From NCBI GenBank assembly GCA_002748425.1, contig PDSJ01000011.1, forward strand, positions 1 to 64,000: a stretch of DNA of 64,000 nucleotides, in the 5' to 3' direction. Every line of letters begins with the position of its first letter. The first letter of the stretch is position 1. Below are positions 1 to 7,205 of this stretch, piece after piece. Under the pieces are notes generated by a model. That model ran no database searches. It had not been told where the DNA came from and saw nothing but the letters and a program-made list of their open reading frames with translations. The translations under genes and the position numbers were made by a program. This DNA comes from a candidate division KSB3 bacterium (GTDB taxonomy: Bacteria; Moduliflexota; Moduliflexia; Moduliflexales; Moduliflexaceae).

Positions 1-1
1 G

Positions 2-106
2 CTGACTGCGTTGGCAGAGGAGAAGTTTCTGCGGCAGAAATTTCCTGAAGCCTACCGGCGGTATATGCAAGACGTCAAATGGCGCATTCTTCCATACATT
101 TTTTAA
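2..106 (+). CDS. C-terminal end of an isoprenylcysteine methyltransferase-like (ICMT/PEMT) membrane protein, partial
   Basis: The window opens inside this gene; 34 codons remain, ending at a TAA at 104-106. The readable tail has the pattern E-E-x-F-L-x-x-K-F-P-E-A-Y-x-x-Y followed by a short basic stretch. That is the usual C-terminal signature of the small polytopic isoprenylcysteine carboxyl methyltransferase / phospholipid methyltransferase-like family. These proteins methylate small or lipid substrates at the membrane. The family call rests only on this tail, so the substrate cannot be given. Confidence 0.55.
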   Translation: MTALAEEKFLRQKFPEAYRRYMQDVKWRILPYIF

Positions 107-135
107 TCGGGTGGCTTCATTCAGGCTATACGCAA

Positions 136-216
136 TTGGCATACGGTTATGGCTACGGGATATTGAAACTGACTTCAAAAGGTCTGCAAGTAGCCGATAT
201 GATTATGGAGCGCTGA
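136..216 (+). pseudogene. Possible remnant of a DtxR/MntR-type metal regulator
   Basis: A short frame reads Y-G-x-G-I-L-K-L-T-S-K-G-L-Q-V-A-D-M-I-M-E-R and then stops at 214-216. This resembles the end of the winged helix of DtxR/MntR repressors, where a G-x-x-L-T-x-x-G motif is followed by a helix ending in basic residues. No start codon or downstream domain is seen. It lies just upstream of a decayed metal-binding-protein gene, which is where such a regulator would be expected. The match is about 22 residues long and could be chance. Confidence 0.25.
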
Positions 217-381
217 TAGGCCGGAGGATCGTGAAAACAGCTCTTGATTTTCAGGCTCTGCGGCCCCCACGATGTAGCTTCCAGAAAACGACTGATCTCA
301 GGAAAGAACAGAATATTGGCTTCAGAAGCTCTGCATACTTCAGCAGATATGACGATACAACATTAACAGGAGGAAGAAATC

Positions 382-980
382 ATGAAGCAATATAGAAGAG
401 TACTTGTGTGGGTGTCTGGCGTTGAGTCTCATGTCTCTCGGAAATAGCGCACAGGCAGAAAAATTGCGTATCCTGACGACCACCGGCATGATCGCTGATG
501 CTGCTGTGAATGTCGGCGGTGATCTGGTCGAGGTGACCGCCCTCATGGGGCCGGGCGTCGATCCCCACCTCTATCAGGCCACAGCCGGCGATGTGGGGCG
601 GATGCGGAAAGCAGACCTCATTCTTTACAGTGGATGAGCGTCTCGCTCTGGATGAGAGCCGTTGAAACACTGCGAGACACGTTGAGCGCGACCGTGATCC
701 GGAACACTCCGGACTATATGAGCGGCAGGCCAAAGCCTATCTCGCAGAATTAGCTCAATTACACGAATATGTCGCTTCGCAGATTGCGAGTATTCCTGAA
801 AGCAGCGTCCCTGAAAAATACGTCGAAGCCGTACAAAAAGCCGTGCAGCAGAAAGGCTTTGACGTGCAGATTGGTGGAGAACTCTTTTCTGACGCGATGG
901 GGGAAGAAGGAAGGCCGGAAGGGAGGTATATCGGCATGATCACCCACAACGCCGATACCATTGTCAACGCCCTGAAATAA
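382..980 (+). pseudogene. Decayed zinc/manganese ABC transporter substrate-binding protein (TroA/ZnuA family)
   Basis: An AGGAGG-type ribosome site precedes ATG 382, but that frame stops within 22 codons. A signal peptide and mature N-terminus continue in another frame from about 404, with G-P-G-V-D-P-H-L-Y (the conserved metal-binding Asp-Pro-His) and A-D-L-I-L-Y-S-G, then a stop at 635-637. Fragments of the linker helix (L-W-M-R-A-V-E-T-L; then D-P-E-H-S-G-L-Y-E-R-Q-A-K) follow in shifted frames. The C-terminus is intact from about 760 to 980 (S-S-V-P-E-K-Y, G-G-E-L-F-S-D-A-M-G, I-T-H-N). Against a family length near 300 residues, two internal blocks are missing: one after the Asp-Pro-His lobe, and about 60 residues before S-S-V-P. 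At least two frameshifts are also present. No permease or ATPase gene is adjacent. Confidence 0.8.
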
Positions 981-1078
981 ATTCATCGGCCGGAAGAGCT
1001 CCTGCATGGAATTGAACGCAAGGCTTGTACAGGCCTCAGCACAACGCTGTGAGACTCCCCATCCTGCTTTTTCTTAAT

Positions 1079-1135
1079 AAATACGACATCTGTCCTTAAA
1101 AGAACACTTGACTTTTAAGGACAGATGTCGTATTT
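1079..1135. repeat. Perfect inverted repeat, 24-bp arms with a 9-nt loop
   Basis: The arms lie at 1079-1102 and 1112-1135 and are exact reverse complements; the spacer is AACACTTGA. The arms are too long for an ordinary operator, and their AT-rich ends followed by TTTTAATA could act as a terminator. The right arm also contains most of a promoter for the downstream methyltransferase gene. A miniature inverted-repeat element or an insertion-sequence remnant is possible, but no target duplication is obvious. Confidence 0.85.
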
Positions 1136-1136
1136 T
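1108..1136 (+). promoter_or_regulatory. Sigma-70-type promoter for the methyltransferase-tetR pair
   Basis: TTGACT at 1108-1113 and TATTTT at 1131-1136 are separated by exactly 17 nt. The -10 and the spacer lie in the right arm of the 57-nt inverted repeat, so cruciform or hairpin formation would compete with polymerase binding. The next gene starts at 1214. Confidence 0.55.
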
Positions 1137-1213
1137 AATACAAACAAGCATGCCATCTTGCGCACATATCATACTATCAACTGTGACAATTGTATTCAAC
1201 CGGAGGAAATACT

Positions 1214-2038
1214 ATGACACAAAAGATCAGTATACACAAAGGCGGCGTACAGGAGACTCTTCTACTGCCCCTCTGGGGCCGGGCCTATGAAACCCGGCAG
1301 CCTAATCCGCGCCTGGTCGATCCTCAGGCCGTAGAAATTCTTGAGAAGATTGACTATGATTTTTCAACAATCATTGACACTCAGGCCGTCTCACAGCATG
1401 GCTGGGTGGCCCGCAGTCTCCATATCGACAAGATGGCCCTCGATTTTATCCAGACATATCCTGAGGCGACTCTTGTCAATATCGGCTGCGGTCTGGATAC
1501 GACCTTCAGCCGGATTGACAATGGCAAGATCACTTTCTATGAGCTTGATCTGCCGGATGTCATCGAACTCAGGAAGCATTTCTTTACAGACAGTGCAAGA
1601 CATAGAAGCATCGCCTCGTCATTTCTGGATACCGAATGGTTTCAGGAAATAGAAGTCCGGGATGCTGTACTCTGCCTGGCCGGAGGCGTACTCTATTATT
1701 TTCAGGAAGAACAAATCAAGGACTTCTTCCTGAAAGCGGCAGACTTTTTCAGGAACGTTGATTTCTTCTTTGATTCGTTGTCGCCCCTGGGAATCAAAAT
1801 AGGGAAAAAGATGGTCTTAAAGAAGGGCGGTATGGGGATGTCTATGGATGAAGGATGGGGGCTGAAATCCGTGAAATCGCTCGAAACATGGGACCCCAGG
1901 GTAACAGTCGTCAGTGCAACTCCTATGTACAAGGGCCTGAAAAAGGGGCTTTCGCTGGGCACAAAGCTGCTCTTGACCATGCCCGATATGTTGGGAGTCT
2001 GTTCAATGGTGCATCTGCGGATAGAAAATCCTGCCTGA
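1214..2038 (+). CDS. SAM-dependent O-methyltransferase of the leucine carboxyl methyltransferase (LCM/PpmT) family
   Basis: This 274-residue protein is predicted to transfer a methyl group from SAM to an oxygen of a small molecule; proteins of this fold include polyketide O-methyltransferases. The SAM-binding motif V-N-I-G-C-G-L-D-T-T is at residues 88-97, and the acidic motif E-L-D-L-P-D-V-I follows near 110-117. Both are characteristic of the LCM fold. Start ATG 1214 is chosen because CGGAGGAAA sits 6-8 nt upstream; an upstream in-frame TTG at 1190 lacks a site. A TetR regulator gene begins 18 nt after the stop, so the two probably share a transcript. The substrate is not known. A link to the RND exporter downstream is inferred from position only. 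Confidence 0.8.
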   Translation: MTQKISIHKGGVQETLLLPLWGRAYETRQPNPRLVDPQAVEILEKIDYDFSTIIDTQAVSQHGWVARSLHIDKMALDFIQTYPEATLVNIGCGLDTTFSRIDNGKITFYELDLPDVIELRKHFFTDSARHRSIASSFLDTEWFQEIEVRDAVLCLAGGVLYYFQEEQIKDFFLKAADFFRNVDFFFDSLSPLGIKIGKKMVLKKGGMGMSMDEGWGLKSVKSLETWDPRVTVVSATPMYKGLKKGLSLGTKLLLTMPDMLGVCSMVHLRIENPA

Positions 2039-2056
2039 ATCACAGCGCGATCAGAT

Positions 2057-2674
2057 ATGCAATTCAAGAAAGCAGACGTTGAGAAGGCGCTTTTAAAGGC
2101 AGCGCGCGCAGAATTTTTGGCGCATGGCTTCAAGGATGCCAGCATCCGGACCATTGCAGGCAAGGCTGGAGTCGCCCGCAGCAACCTGTATAACTATTTT
2201 GCCAGCAAGGACGCGCTGTTTACGGCGCTTGTGCAGCCGACACTGGATGAAATCAGGGATGCCTTCACGCTGGCGTGGGAGATGATGATCTCCGCCGGGA
2301 ACGTACCGTTTCCAAGTCTCGAACACGAGTTAGCAGAGGGGCGGCTCCTTGTCGAGTTTATCGACTCCCATCGTGAGAATCTGACCCTGATTCTGCTAAA
2401 ATCACAGGGTTCCAGCGTTGAGGGCTTCATCGACTATGTGCAGGAGGAATACCAAAAAATGCACAGCTATTATTTTGACTCGATGAAGGCGCGTTTTCCT
2501 GAAAAATTTCCTGCTGGAGTCTCGCCATTCTTTATGCATACCCTAAGCGCATGGGCGCTGAATATCGTCATGGAGTTTATTTCCCATGATATTCCGTTAC
2601 GTGAAATGTTGAATTATATCGAACAGTTTACACGTTTCTACTATCATGGGCTGCTCGGTTTGATGGAGTCATGA
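2057..2674 (+). CDS. TetR/AcrR family transcriptional regulator
   Basis: This 205-residue protein has a typical TetR N-terminal DNA-binding domain. The helix-turn-helix spans about residues 29-48 (S-I-R-T-I-A-G-K-A-G-V-A-R-S-N-L-Y-N-Y-F), followed by K-D-A-L-F. The C-terminal ligand-binding half is divergent, as is usual for the family. It lies between an O-methyltransferase gene 18 nt upstream and an RND exporter gene about 240 nt downstream. The likely role is ligand-responsive repression of the exporter, its own operon, or both. No matching operator could be assigned with confidence. Confidence 0.88.
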   Translation: MQFKKADVEKALLKAARAEFLAHGFKDASIRTIAGKAGVARSNLYNYFASKDALFTALVQPTLDEIRDAFTLAWEMMISAGNVPFPSLEHELAEGRLLVEFIDSHRENLTLILLKSQGSSVEGFIDYVQEEYQKMHSYYFDSMKARFPEKFPAGVSPFFMHTLSAWALNIVMEFISHDIPLREMLNYIEQFTRFYYHGLLGLMES

Positions 2675-2913
2675 ATCGATAACCCGCAGTGAACAATGCA
2701 AAAGGGGCTGTGTTGATACTGTTTTACACATATTTTTAGTTAATCCAAAATATATTAGATATTATAAAATAAATACGTTCAGCACATACAAACACTATGT
2801 CGAGCGGGCCCCAAGCCGCAGGTGTGCTTGTGAGCTTTGCCCGGCATGCTGCTGCGGCGGAGATTGCACGCTTCATTTTGCTTGCAATTCATGGCGCTTC
2901 AAAGGAGAAGAGC

Positions 2914-5292
2914 ATGAAAATATACGAGATTAACAGATTTTTCAAAAAAATGGGAAGATTTCAAATTCAGTACCGCTGGTGGATCATCCTGATAGCCGTC
3001 TTGCTGACAGTGGCAGGCATGACTGGCCTGAAGCGGGTGTCAACTTCGAATGCGCGAGAGGACTGGTTTGACGATAGTGAAGCCATCGAAATTGCAACCG
3101 ACAAATTTGAAGAACAATTTGGCAACAACGACACCGTCGGCGTTTTGATTGAAGCGGAGGACGTGTTTCACCCGGAGGTGCTCAAGGCCATCAAGGAGCT
3201 TGGCGATGAATTGCTGGAAAAGGTGCCGTATGCTGATGAAGTGACATCACTGGCGGAACTTGAAATTTCAATCGGCACAGCAGAAGGCATTGAGGTGATC
3301 AACCCGTTCGAAGACGGAATTCCCGACGACCCTGAAACGCTGGAGAAGATCCGCGAACTGATCCTGTCACGCCGGAATCTGGTCAACAAGCTGGTCTCCG
3401 ACGATGCTACGGAAACCTGGCTGTCGCTGTCGTTACTGGAATATCCCGATAAAGAGGAATGGTCGCAAGAGACCTCGACAGATCCGATGTTTCAAGTCGG
3501 CGAAGCAGCGATCTCTATCGTGACCGACCCGAAATGGAACAGTGAGCGCTATACGTTTAAAGCTGCAGGAATGCCCTATACGGAAACAGAAGAACGGGAT
3601 TTTTTCAGCAAAGAAATGATGACCAGGGTCATCTCCGGCTTTGTGGTGATGATCGTCCTGCTGGCGTTCTTCCTGCGATCACTGCGAGGCGTGTTTGTTC
3701 CGGTGTTTACGACAATTATGGGGATTGTGCTGGTCTTTGGCGGCATGGGCTGGCTGGGTATCAGCGTTGATTCCAATCTCATGACCCTTCCTATTTTGCT
3801 GGGCATGGGGCTTTCGGTTGGTTATTCCATCCATCTGGTCAATGCCTTTAAACGGTTTTTCACTCGCAGCGGGAAACGCCAGGAGGCTATGATTGCCGCC
3901 GTGGAAGAAACCGGCTGGCCGATTTTTTTCACGGCCATCACGACAATCGGCTCTGTTATGTCGTTCGCAACAGCCGGCATTATCACGATTGAGTGGCTGG
4001 GATATACCTGCGCGGCAGTGGTGCTTGCTGACTACGTGTTTGTGATGTTTTTGTTTCCGGCACTGATGAGTTTTGGCAAAGACAAGCCGAAGCCGGCTGA
4101 AGAAACGCTGAGGTCTTCAATCTTTGATCGGTGGACAGAAGGGATCGGGCGAGTCGTTTTAAGCCGGAATCGCCTCATTTTAAAGGTGTTCACGCTCTGT
4201 CTGCTGCTTATTGTCCCAGGCATGTTTTTTATGTCGATCAATATTGATTCCTTTAAATTTATGGGCCTCAAGATCCCCTATATCAAACGTGTATATGAGG
4301 TCGTCAACTCCCAGCTCGGATCCTACATGTCGTATAATATCACGATCGGCTATAATGATCCGGACACGATCAAGGATCCAGAGGTCATGAAACATTTTGA
4401 CGCGTTCCTTGAGGCTGTTGGGGCCTTTGAGCTGACCAAAAAAAATAAAGCGGTCCCCAGAGTCTTCTCGATTCTGGATATTCTCAAGGATATGAATCAG
4501 ACCTTCCACAGTGACGACGCTGCGTGGTACAAGGTGCCGGACGACCGCGATCTGATCGCCCAGTTGTTGTTTCTGTACGAAATCTCCGGCGGCACAAGAA
4601 CCTTTGACTGGATTGATGAAACCTATTCCACGCTGCGCGCTCAGGTTCAGATCAAAACTTATAACGCCAACGAAATTGTCAGAGAATTACGCACAATCGA
4701 AGAGCTCGGGGAACACTACTTTCCGGGCGCAGAGCTCAGTGTGGTTGGAACCGCAGTCCAATTCGCGGAACTTAACAAGAAAATCGTCACCGGCGAGATA
4801 AAATCCATTGCCGTCGCACTCGTGGTGATCGGCGTTTTGTTAGTGCTGGTCTTCGGCAGCGTCAAAACCGGCCTGATCGGGATGATTCCGAACGTGGCGC
4901 CGTTGATCGTTATTGGGGGCTATATGGGATATTTCCGTTCCCCCCTGGATATGATGACCATGACAATCATGCCGATGCTGCTGGGGATTGCCGTTGATGA
5001 CACCATTCATTTTATTACTCACATCAAATATGAGTTTGAAAAATGCGGGGACTATGGCACAGCCATTCTGGAATCATTCAGAACAGTGGGCACAACCCTG
5101 GCCATGACGACCATCGTTCTCTCTGCGACCTTTGGGATGTACATCTTTTCACCGGTGGCTAATATGGCACGCTTTGGAATATTAGCTGTCCTGGGGCTGA
5201 CAAGCGCTCTTGTTGCCGATTATCTGATGACACCGGCCTTAATGCTGCTCACAAGACCTTTTGGAAAAGAGGCCTCTTCAATTGACTATTAA
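2914..5292 (+). CDS. RND superfamily exporter, MMPL type
   Basis: This 792-residue inner-membrane transporter has the duplicated RND architecture: one membrane helix near residues 22-37, a large periplasmic loop, a five-helix bundle, then the same arrangement again. The second half carries the canonical G-I-A-V-D-D-T-I-H-F motif with paired aspartates, expected in the proton relay. In the first half the equivalent motif reads G-M-G-L-S-V-G-Y-S-I-H-L and lacks the acidic pair, as in many MMPL/HpnN-like lipid exporters. Start ATG 2914 follows AAAGGAGAAG by 3-4 nt; an in-frame ATG at 2797 would add 39 poorly conserved residues. The TetR gene upstream is its probable regulator. The cargo is likely lipidic or hydrophobic, by family only. 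Confidence 0.85.
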   Translation: MKIYEINRFFKKMGRFQIQYRWWIILIAVLLTVAGMTGLKRVSTSNAREDWFDDSEAIEIATDKFEEQFGNNDTVGVLIEAEDVFHPEVLKAIKELGDELLEKVPYADEVTSLAELEISIGTAEGIEVINPFEDGIPDDPETLEKIRELILSRRNLVNKLVSDDATETWLSLSLLEYPDKEEWSQETSTDPMFQVGEAAISIVTDPKWNSERYTFKAAGMPYTETEERDFFSKEMMTRVISGFVVMIVLLAFFLRSLRGVFVPVFTTIMGIVLVFGGMGWLGISVDSNLMTLPILLGMGLSVGYSIHLVNAFKRFFTRSGKRQEAMIAAVEETGWPIFFTAITTIGSVMSFATAGIITIEWLGYTCAAVVLADYVFVMFLFPALMSFGKDKPKPAEETLRSSIFDRWTEGIGRVVLSRNRLILKVFTLCLLLIVPGMFFMSINIDSFKFMGLKIPYIKRVYEVVNSQLGSYMSYNITIGYNDPDTIKDPEVMKHFDAFLEAVGAFELTKKNKAVPRVFSILDILKDMNQTFHSDDAAWYKVPDDRDLIAQLLFLYEISGGTRTFDWIDETYSTLRAQVQIKTYNANEIVRELRTIEELGEHYFPGAELSVVGTAVQFAELNKKIVTGEIKSIAVALVVIGVLLVLVFGSVKTGLIGMIPNVAPLIVIGGYMGYFRSPLDMMTMTIMPMLLGIAVDDTIHFITHIKYEFEKCGDYGTAILESFRTVGTTLAMTTIVLSATFGMYIFSPVANMARFGILAVLGLTSALVADYLMTPALMLLTRPFGKEASSIDY

Positions 5293-5355
5293 GCCTGTCT
5301 CGGGAGATTGTGCTGAACAGCGCAAGAAAAAAATAATACTATAGAAAAATTTTTC

Positions 5356-5384
5356 TTGACAAATTGAAGATAAACTCCTTAATA
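5356..5384 (+). promoter_or_regulatory. Upstream promoter of the QueD-like gene
   Basis: TTGACA at 5356-5361, a 17-nt spacer and TTAATA at 5379-5384 form a near-consensus sigma-70 promoter. It would give a leader of about 175 nt containing two short perfect palindromes. Confidence 0.6.
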
Positions 5385-5390
5385 GTAATT

Positions 5391-5421
5391 ATTCTTAATT
5401 AAGAATTTATACTAATTAGTA
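5391..5421. promoter_or_regulatory. Paired palindromes, candidate operator
   Basis: ATTCTTAATTAAGAAT (5391-5406, perfect 16-mer) and TACTAATTAGTA (5410-5421, perfect 12-mer) lie back to back just downstream of the -10 element. This is a natural place for a roadblock or repressor dimer pair. AT-rich palindromes of this size are typical of MarR- or Fur-like sites, but no regulator is encoded next to it. Confidence 0.4.
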
Positions 5422-5465
5422 TTGATGCGAAAAAATGGTGCGCCGAGCGACGCGTATCAAAACAG

Positions 5466-5494
5466 TTGCTTAATCTATGCGTTTAAGGTAAAAT
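5466..5494 (+). promoter_or_regulatory. Second promoter of the QueD-like gene
   Basis: TTGCTT at 5466-5471 and TAAAAT at 5489-5494 are separated by 17 nt, about 72 nt upstream of the start codon. Together with the stronger promoter at 5356 this suggests tandem promoters flanking the palindromic element. Confidence 0.45.
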
Positions 5495-5565
5495 AGCTGT
5501 TGATTTTTATTCACTTTGATGAAAATCATCAGTCAGTTGACCTAACACTACGTAAGGAGTTTATT

Positions 5566-6060
5566 ATGTCAAATAACATGTACACATCAATCGTAAAACT
5601 TGACTTCCAGTACGCACATAGGTTTATGAACTGGCCATGCGAAGCAAAGCACCTTCACGGGCACTCAGGTCTTTTAAGGATTGAACTTGAGGACACCGTA
5701 GACCCGGTGACTGGATATGCACATGCTTGTAAAGAGGGATTCAAAAAGGCATGGGAAGTTTGTGACCATTTTCACCATGCAACATTGTTTCAAGAAGGCG
5801 ACCCACTTCTTGACGCAGTTCTTGCCGTATACAAAAAAGAAAACATTACCAACGACCCGGAGCATTGTGTTCCTCTTAAAAAGATTGACCATGAACTTGC
5901 CTGGTCATATCCTGAATACAGAATAGTGGTGACCAAAAAAGTATCCACCTGCGAGAATCTATGTGAGCTCTTCTATGAGCTGCTTAAAGACAAGATGCCT
6001 ATCAAGAAGATTACTTTCCGTTCATCTTCTATGAATGCGGCATCGAAAGAGTTTAACTGA
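5566..6060 (+). CDS. Divergent 6-pyruvoyl-tetrahydropterin synthase / QueD family protein
   Basis: This 164-residue T-fold protein keeps the zinc site of the PTPS/QueD family: A-H-R at residues 17-19 and H-G-H at 31-33, with the catalytic-type Cys25 just before (C-E-A-K-H-L-H-G-H). The substrate-anchoring Glu is at S-T-C-E-N-L (E130). The usual mid-protein G-x-x-x-D-F motif is replaced by G-Y-A-H-A-C-K-E-G-F, and the C-terminal E-T-x-x-x-x-A-x-Y is not recognisable. It may therefore not make queuosine precursor. The start follows AAGGAG (5554-5559). Leucine is encoded mostly by CTT, unlike neighbouring genes, which suggests acquisition by transfer. No other queuosine or folate gene is nearby. 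Confidence 0.75.
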   Translation: MSNNMYTSIVKLDFQYAHRFMNWPCEAKHLHGHSGLLRIELEDTVDPVTGYAHACKEGFKKAWEVCDHFHHATLFQEGDPLLDAVLAVYKKENITNDPEHCVPLKKIDHELAWSYPEYRIVVTKKVSTCENLCELFYELLKDKMPIKKITFRSSSMNAASKEFN

Positions 6061-6119
6061 TATCCATAGTTCGCGTAAAAGCTCACGTGTTCCTATGAGT
6101 TCTGTGCAGCGATTTTTTT

Positions 6120-6189
6120 CAGACTCAAGGTCTGGAGAAGAAGGTTTCAGTCGAAATATTTTCGGCTGGATGTCCTGAATCACTCAGGA
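6120..6189 (+). other. Cluster of three hairpins between the QueD-like and peroxiredoxin genes
   Basis: Three consecutive potential stems occur: 6120-6134 (5 bp, CAGAC/GTCTG), 6148-6168 (9 bp with one G-T pair, 3-nt loop) and 6173-6189 (6 bp, TCCTGA/TCAGGA). None is followed by a clear T tract. They may form the 3' end of the upstream transcript or a structured leader for the selenoprotein mRNA, whose first start codon is about 160 nt downstream. Confidence 0.35.
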
Positions 6190-6351
6190 TAGCTTGTCGT
6201 ATCCACATGTTCCATATCATATTAGTATACTGCGAAGTTCCTGACAATCGTCTCAGTCGTCAGTGTTTCGCTTAACAAGCCATGGCAGCATGACGATCTC
6301 GGGTAAAACCGTCATGGACTTCGCAGTAGAAAATAAAAGGAGAACAGTTGT

Positions 6352-7071
6352 ATGGCAGAAGAAATTAAGGCCGGCTGTGCCCGGCCAACCGGCGGTCCTG
6401 TCGGTGAAAACGTTAACAATTCCGAACAAGCAACATCATCAACACGCAAGGAGGAGAAAGTTATGATTAAAGTTGGACAAAAAGCCCCGGATTTTACGGC
6501 ACCAGCCTATCATAAGGGTCAGTTCATCAATGTCAAATTATCTGAATATCTCGGTAAATGGGTTATGCTGTGTTTTTATCCCGGTGATTTCACATTCGTC
6601 TGAACCACCGAGGTTTCGGCGGTCGCCGAAAAAATGAATGAATTCGAGAAACTTGGCGTAGAGGTCTTTTCCATAAGCGTAGACAGCGTGTTTGTCCATA
6701 AAATGTGGAACGATTACGAACTCTCGAAGATGGTGGAAGGCGGCATTCCTTACCCGATGCTCTCAGACGGAGGCGGACGAGTGGGCGAGGCATACGGCGT
6801 TTACGATGCTGAGGCCGGCGTTGAAATGCGTGGAAGATTTCTTATCGATCCGGATGGCGTCATTCAGGGCTATGAAGTATTAACCCCTCCGGTCGGACGG
6901 AATGTCAATGAAACGTTACGGCAGATACGAGCCTTCCAGCTTGTTCGCGAAAGCAAGGGCACAGAAGCTACGCCGTCAGGATGGAAACCCGGGAAAAAGA
7001 CCTTAAACCCGGGACCCGATCTGGTCGGAAAAGTTTGCAACGTCTGGAAAGTCGAAGAAGCGTTTGACTAA
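6352..7071 (+). CDS. Selenocysteine-containing peroxiredoxin (AhpC/TSA family)
   Basis: This gene reads as one 239-residue protein if UGA 6601-6603 is decoded as selenocysteine (residue 84). The peroxidatic motif [13 protein letters not shown] places Sec exactly where other peroxiredoxins have Cys. The rest of the thioredoxin fold continues in the same frame ([28 protein letters not shown]) with no other stop. The likely resolving Cys is near the C-terminus (G-K-V-C-N-V-W, C229). It should reduce hydrogen peroxide or organic peroxides in the cytoplasm. A SECIS hairpin lies 13 nt after the UGA. Two starts are plausible: ATG 6352 with an AAAGGAGA site, or ATG 6463 (residue 38) with a stronger AAGGAGGAG site, giving a conventional [11 protein letters not shown] terminus. 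An automatic caller would split or truncate this gene at the UGA. Confidence 0.92.
6601..6603 (+). other. UGA selenocysteine codon
   Basis: This in-frame TGA replaces the catalytic Cys codon of the peroxiredoxin motif F-T-F-V-[C/U]-x-T-E. Sequence on both sides belongs to one continuous peroxiredoxin fold, so a premature stop is unlikely. selA at 46566-47954 shows the organism has selenocysteine machinery. Confidence 0.92.
6614..6631 (+). promoter_or_regulatory. Bacterial SECIS element
   Basis: A perfect 7-bp stem (TTTCGGC 6614-6620 pairing with GCCGAAA 6625-6631) closes a GGTC tetraloop at 6621-6624. The apical GGUC begins 20 nt after the U of the UGA. Bacterial SECIS elements recognised by SelB need an apical guanine-guanine-uracil and a loop about 16-37 nt from the UGA, so both requirements are met. 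A competing stem at 6604-6623 with a GGTT loop is also possible. Confidence 0.85.
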
Positions 7072-7080
7072 ACAGCCTAA

Positions 7081-7107
7081 GGAGTCTGCCTCTGCGAGGC
7101 AGACTCC
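7081..7107 (+). terminator. Hairpin terminator after the peroxiredoxin gene
   Basis: A perfect 12-bp stem (GGAGTCTGCCTC / GAGGCAGACTCC) with a TGC loop begins 9 nt after the peroxiredoxin stop. The following ACTTCTTG is only weakly T-rich, so it may act as an mRNA-stabilising end or be partly factor-dependent. Confidence 0.6.
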
Positions 7108-7205
7108 ACTTCTTGACAATCGTGAATGCGCGCCTCGTTCTTTCAACGAGCCCTCTCTCTCCTTTCCTGCGTCTGATTTCAGCGCTAATAAGCCGGACCT
7201 CACGT

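Noticed and set aside
111..395. A 94-codon open frame upstream of the metal-binding-protein remnant
   Set aside because: No ribosome site, no recognisable motif and an implausible composition. The only protein-like signal in this stretch is the short DtxR-like piece in a different frame.
635..637. TGA in the metal-binding-protein remnant as a second selenocysteine codon
   Set aside because: The sequence after the TGA does not continue the protein in the same frame; the next homologous piece is in another frame with residues missing. It is a deletion junction, not a recoded codon.
5385..5565. PreQ1 riboswitch before the QueD-like gene
   Set aside because: No preQ1 aptamer core is visible; the leader holds simple palindromes better explained as protein-binding sites.
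6604..6623. The stem directly after the UGA as the SECIS
   Set aside because: It can form with one mismatch and a GGTT loop, but the loop is only about 11 nt from the UGA. The alternative at 6614-6631 has a perfect stem, a GGUC loop and the correct distance.
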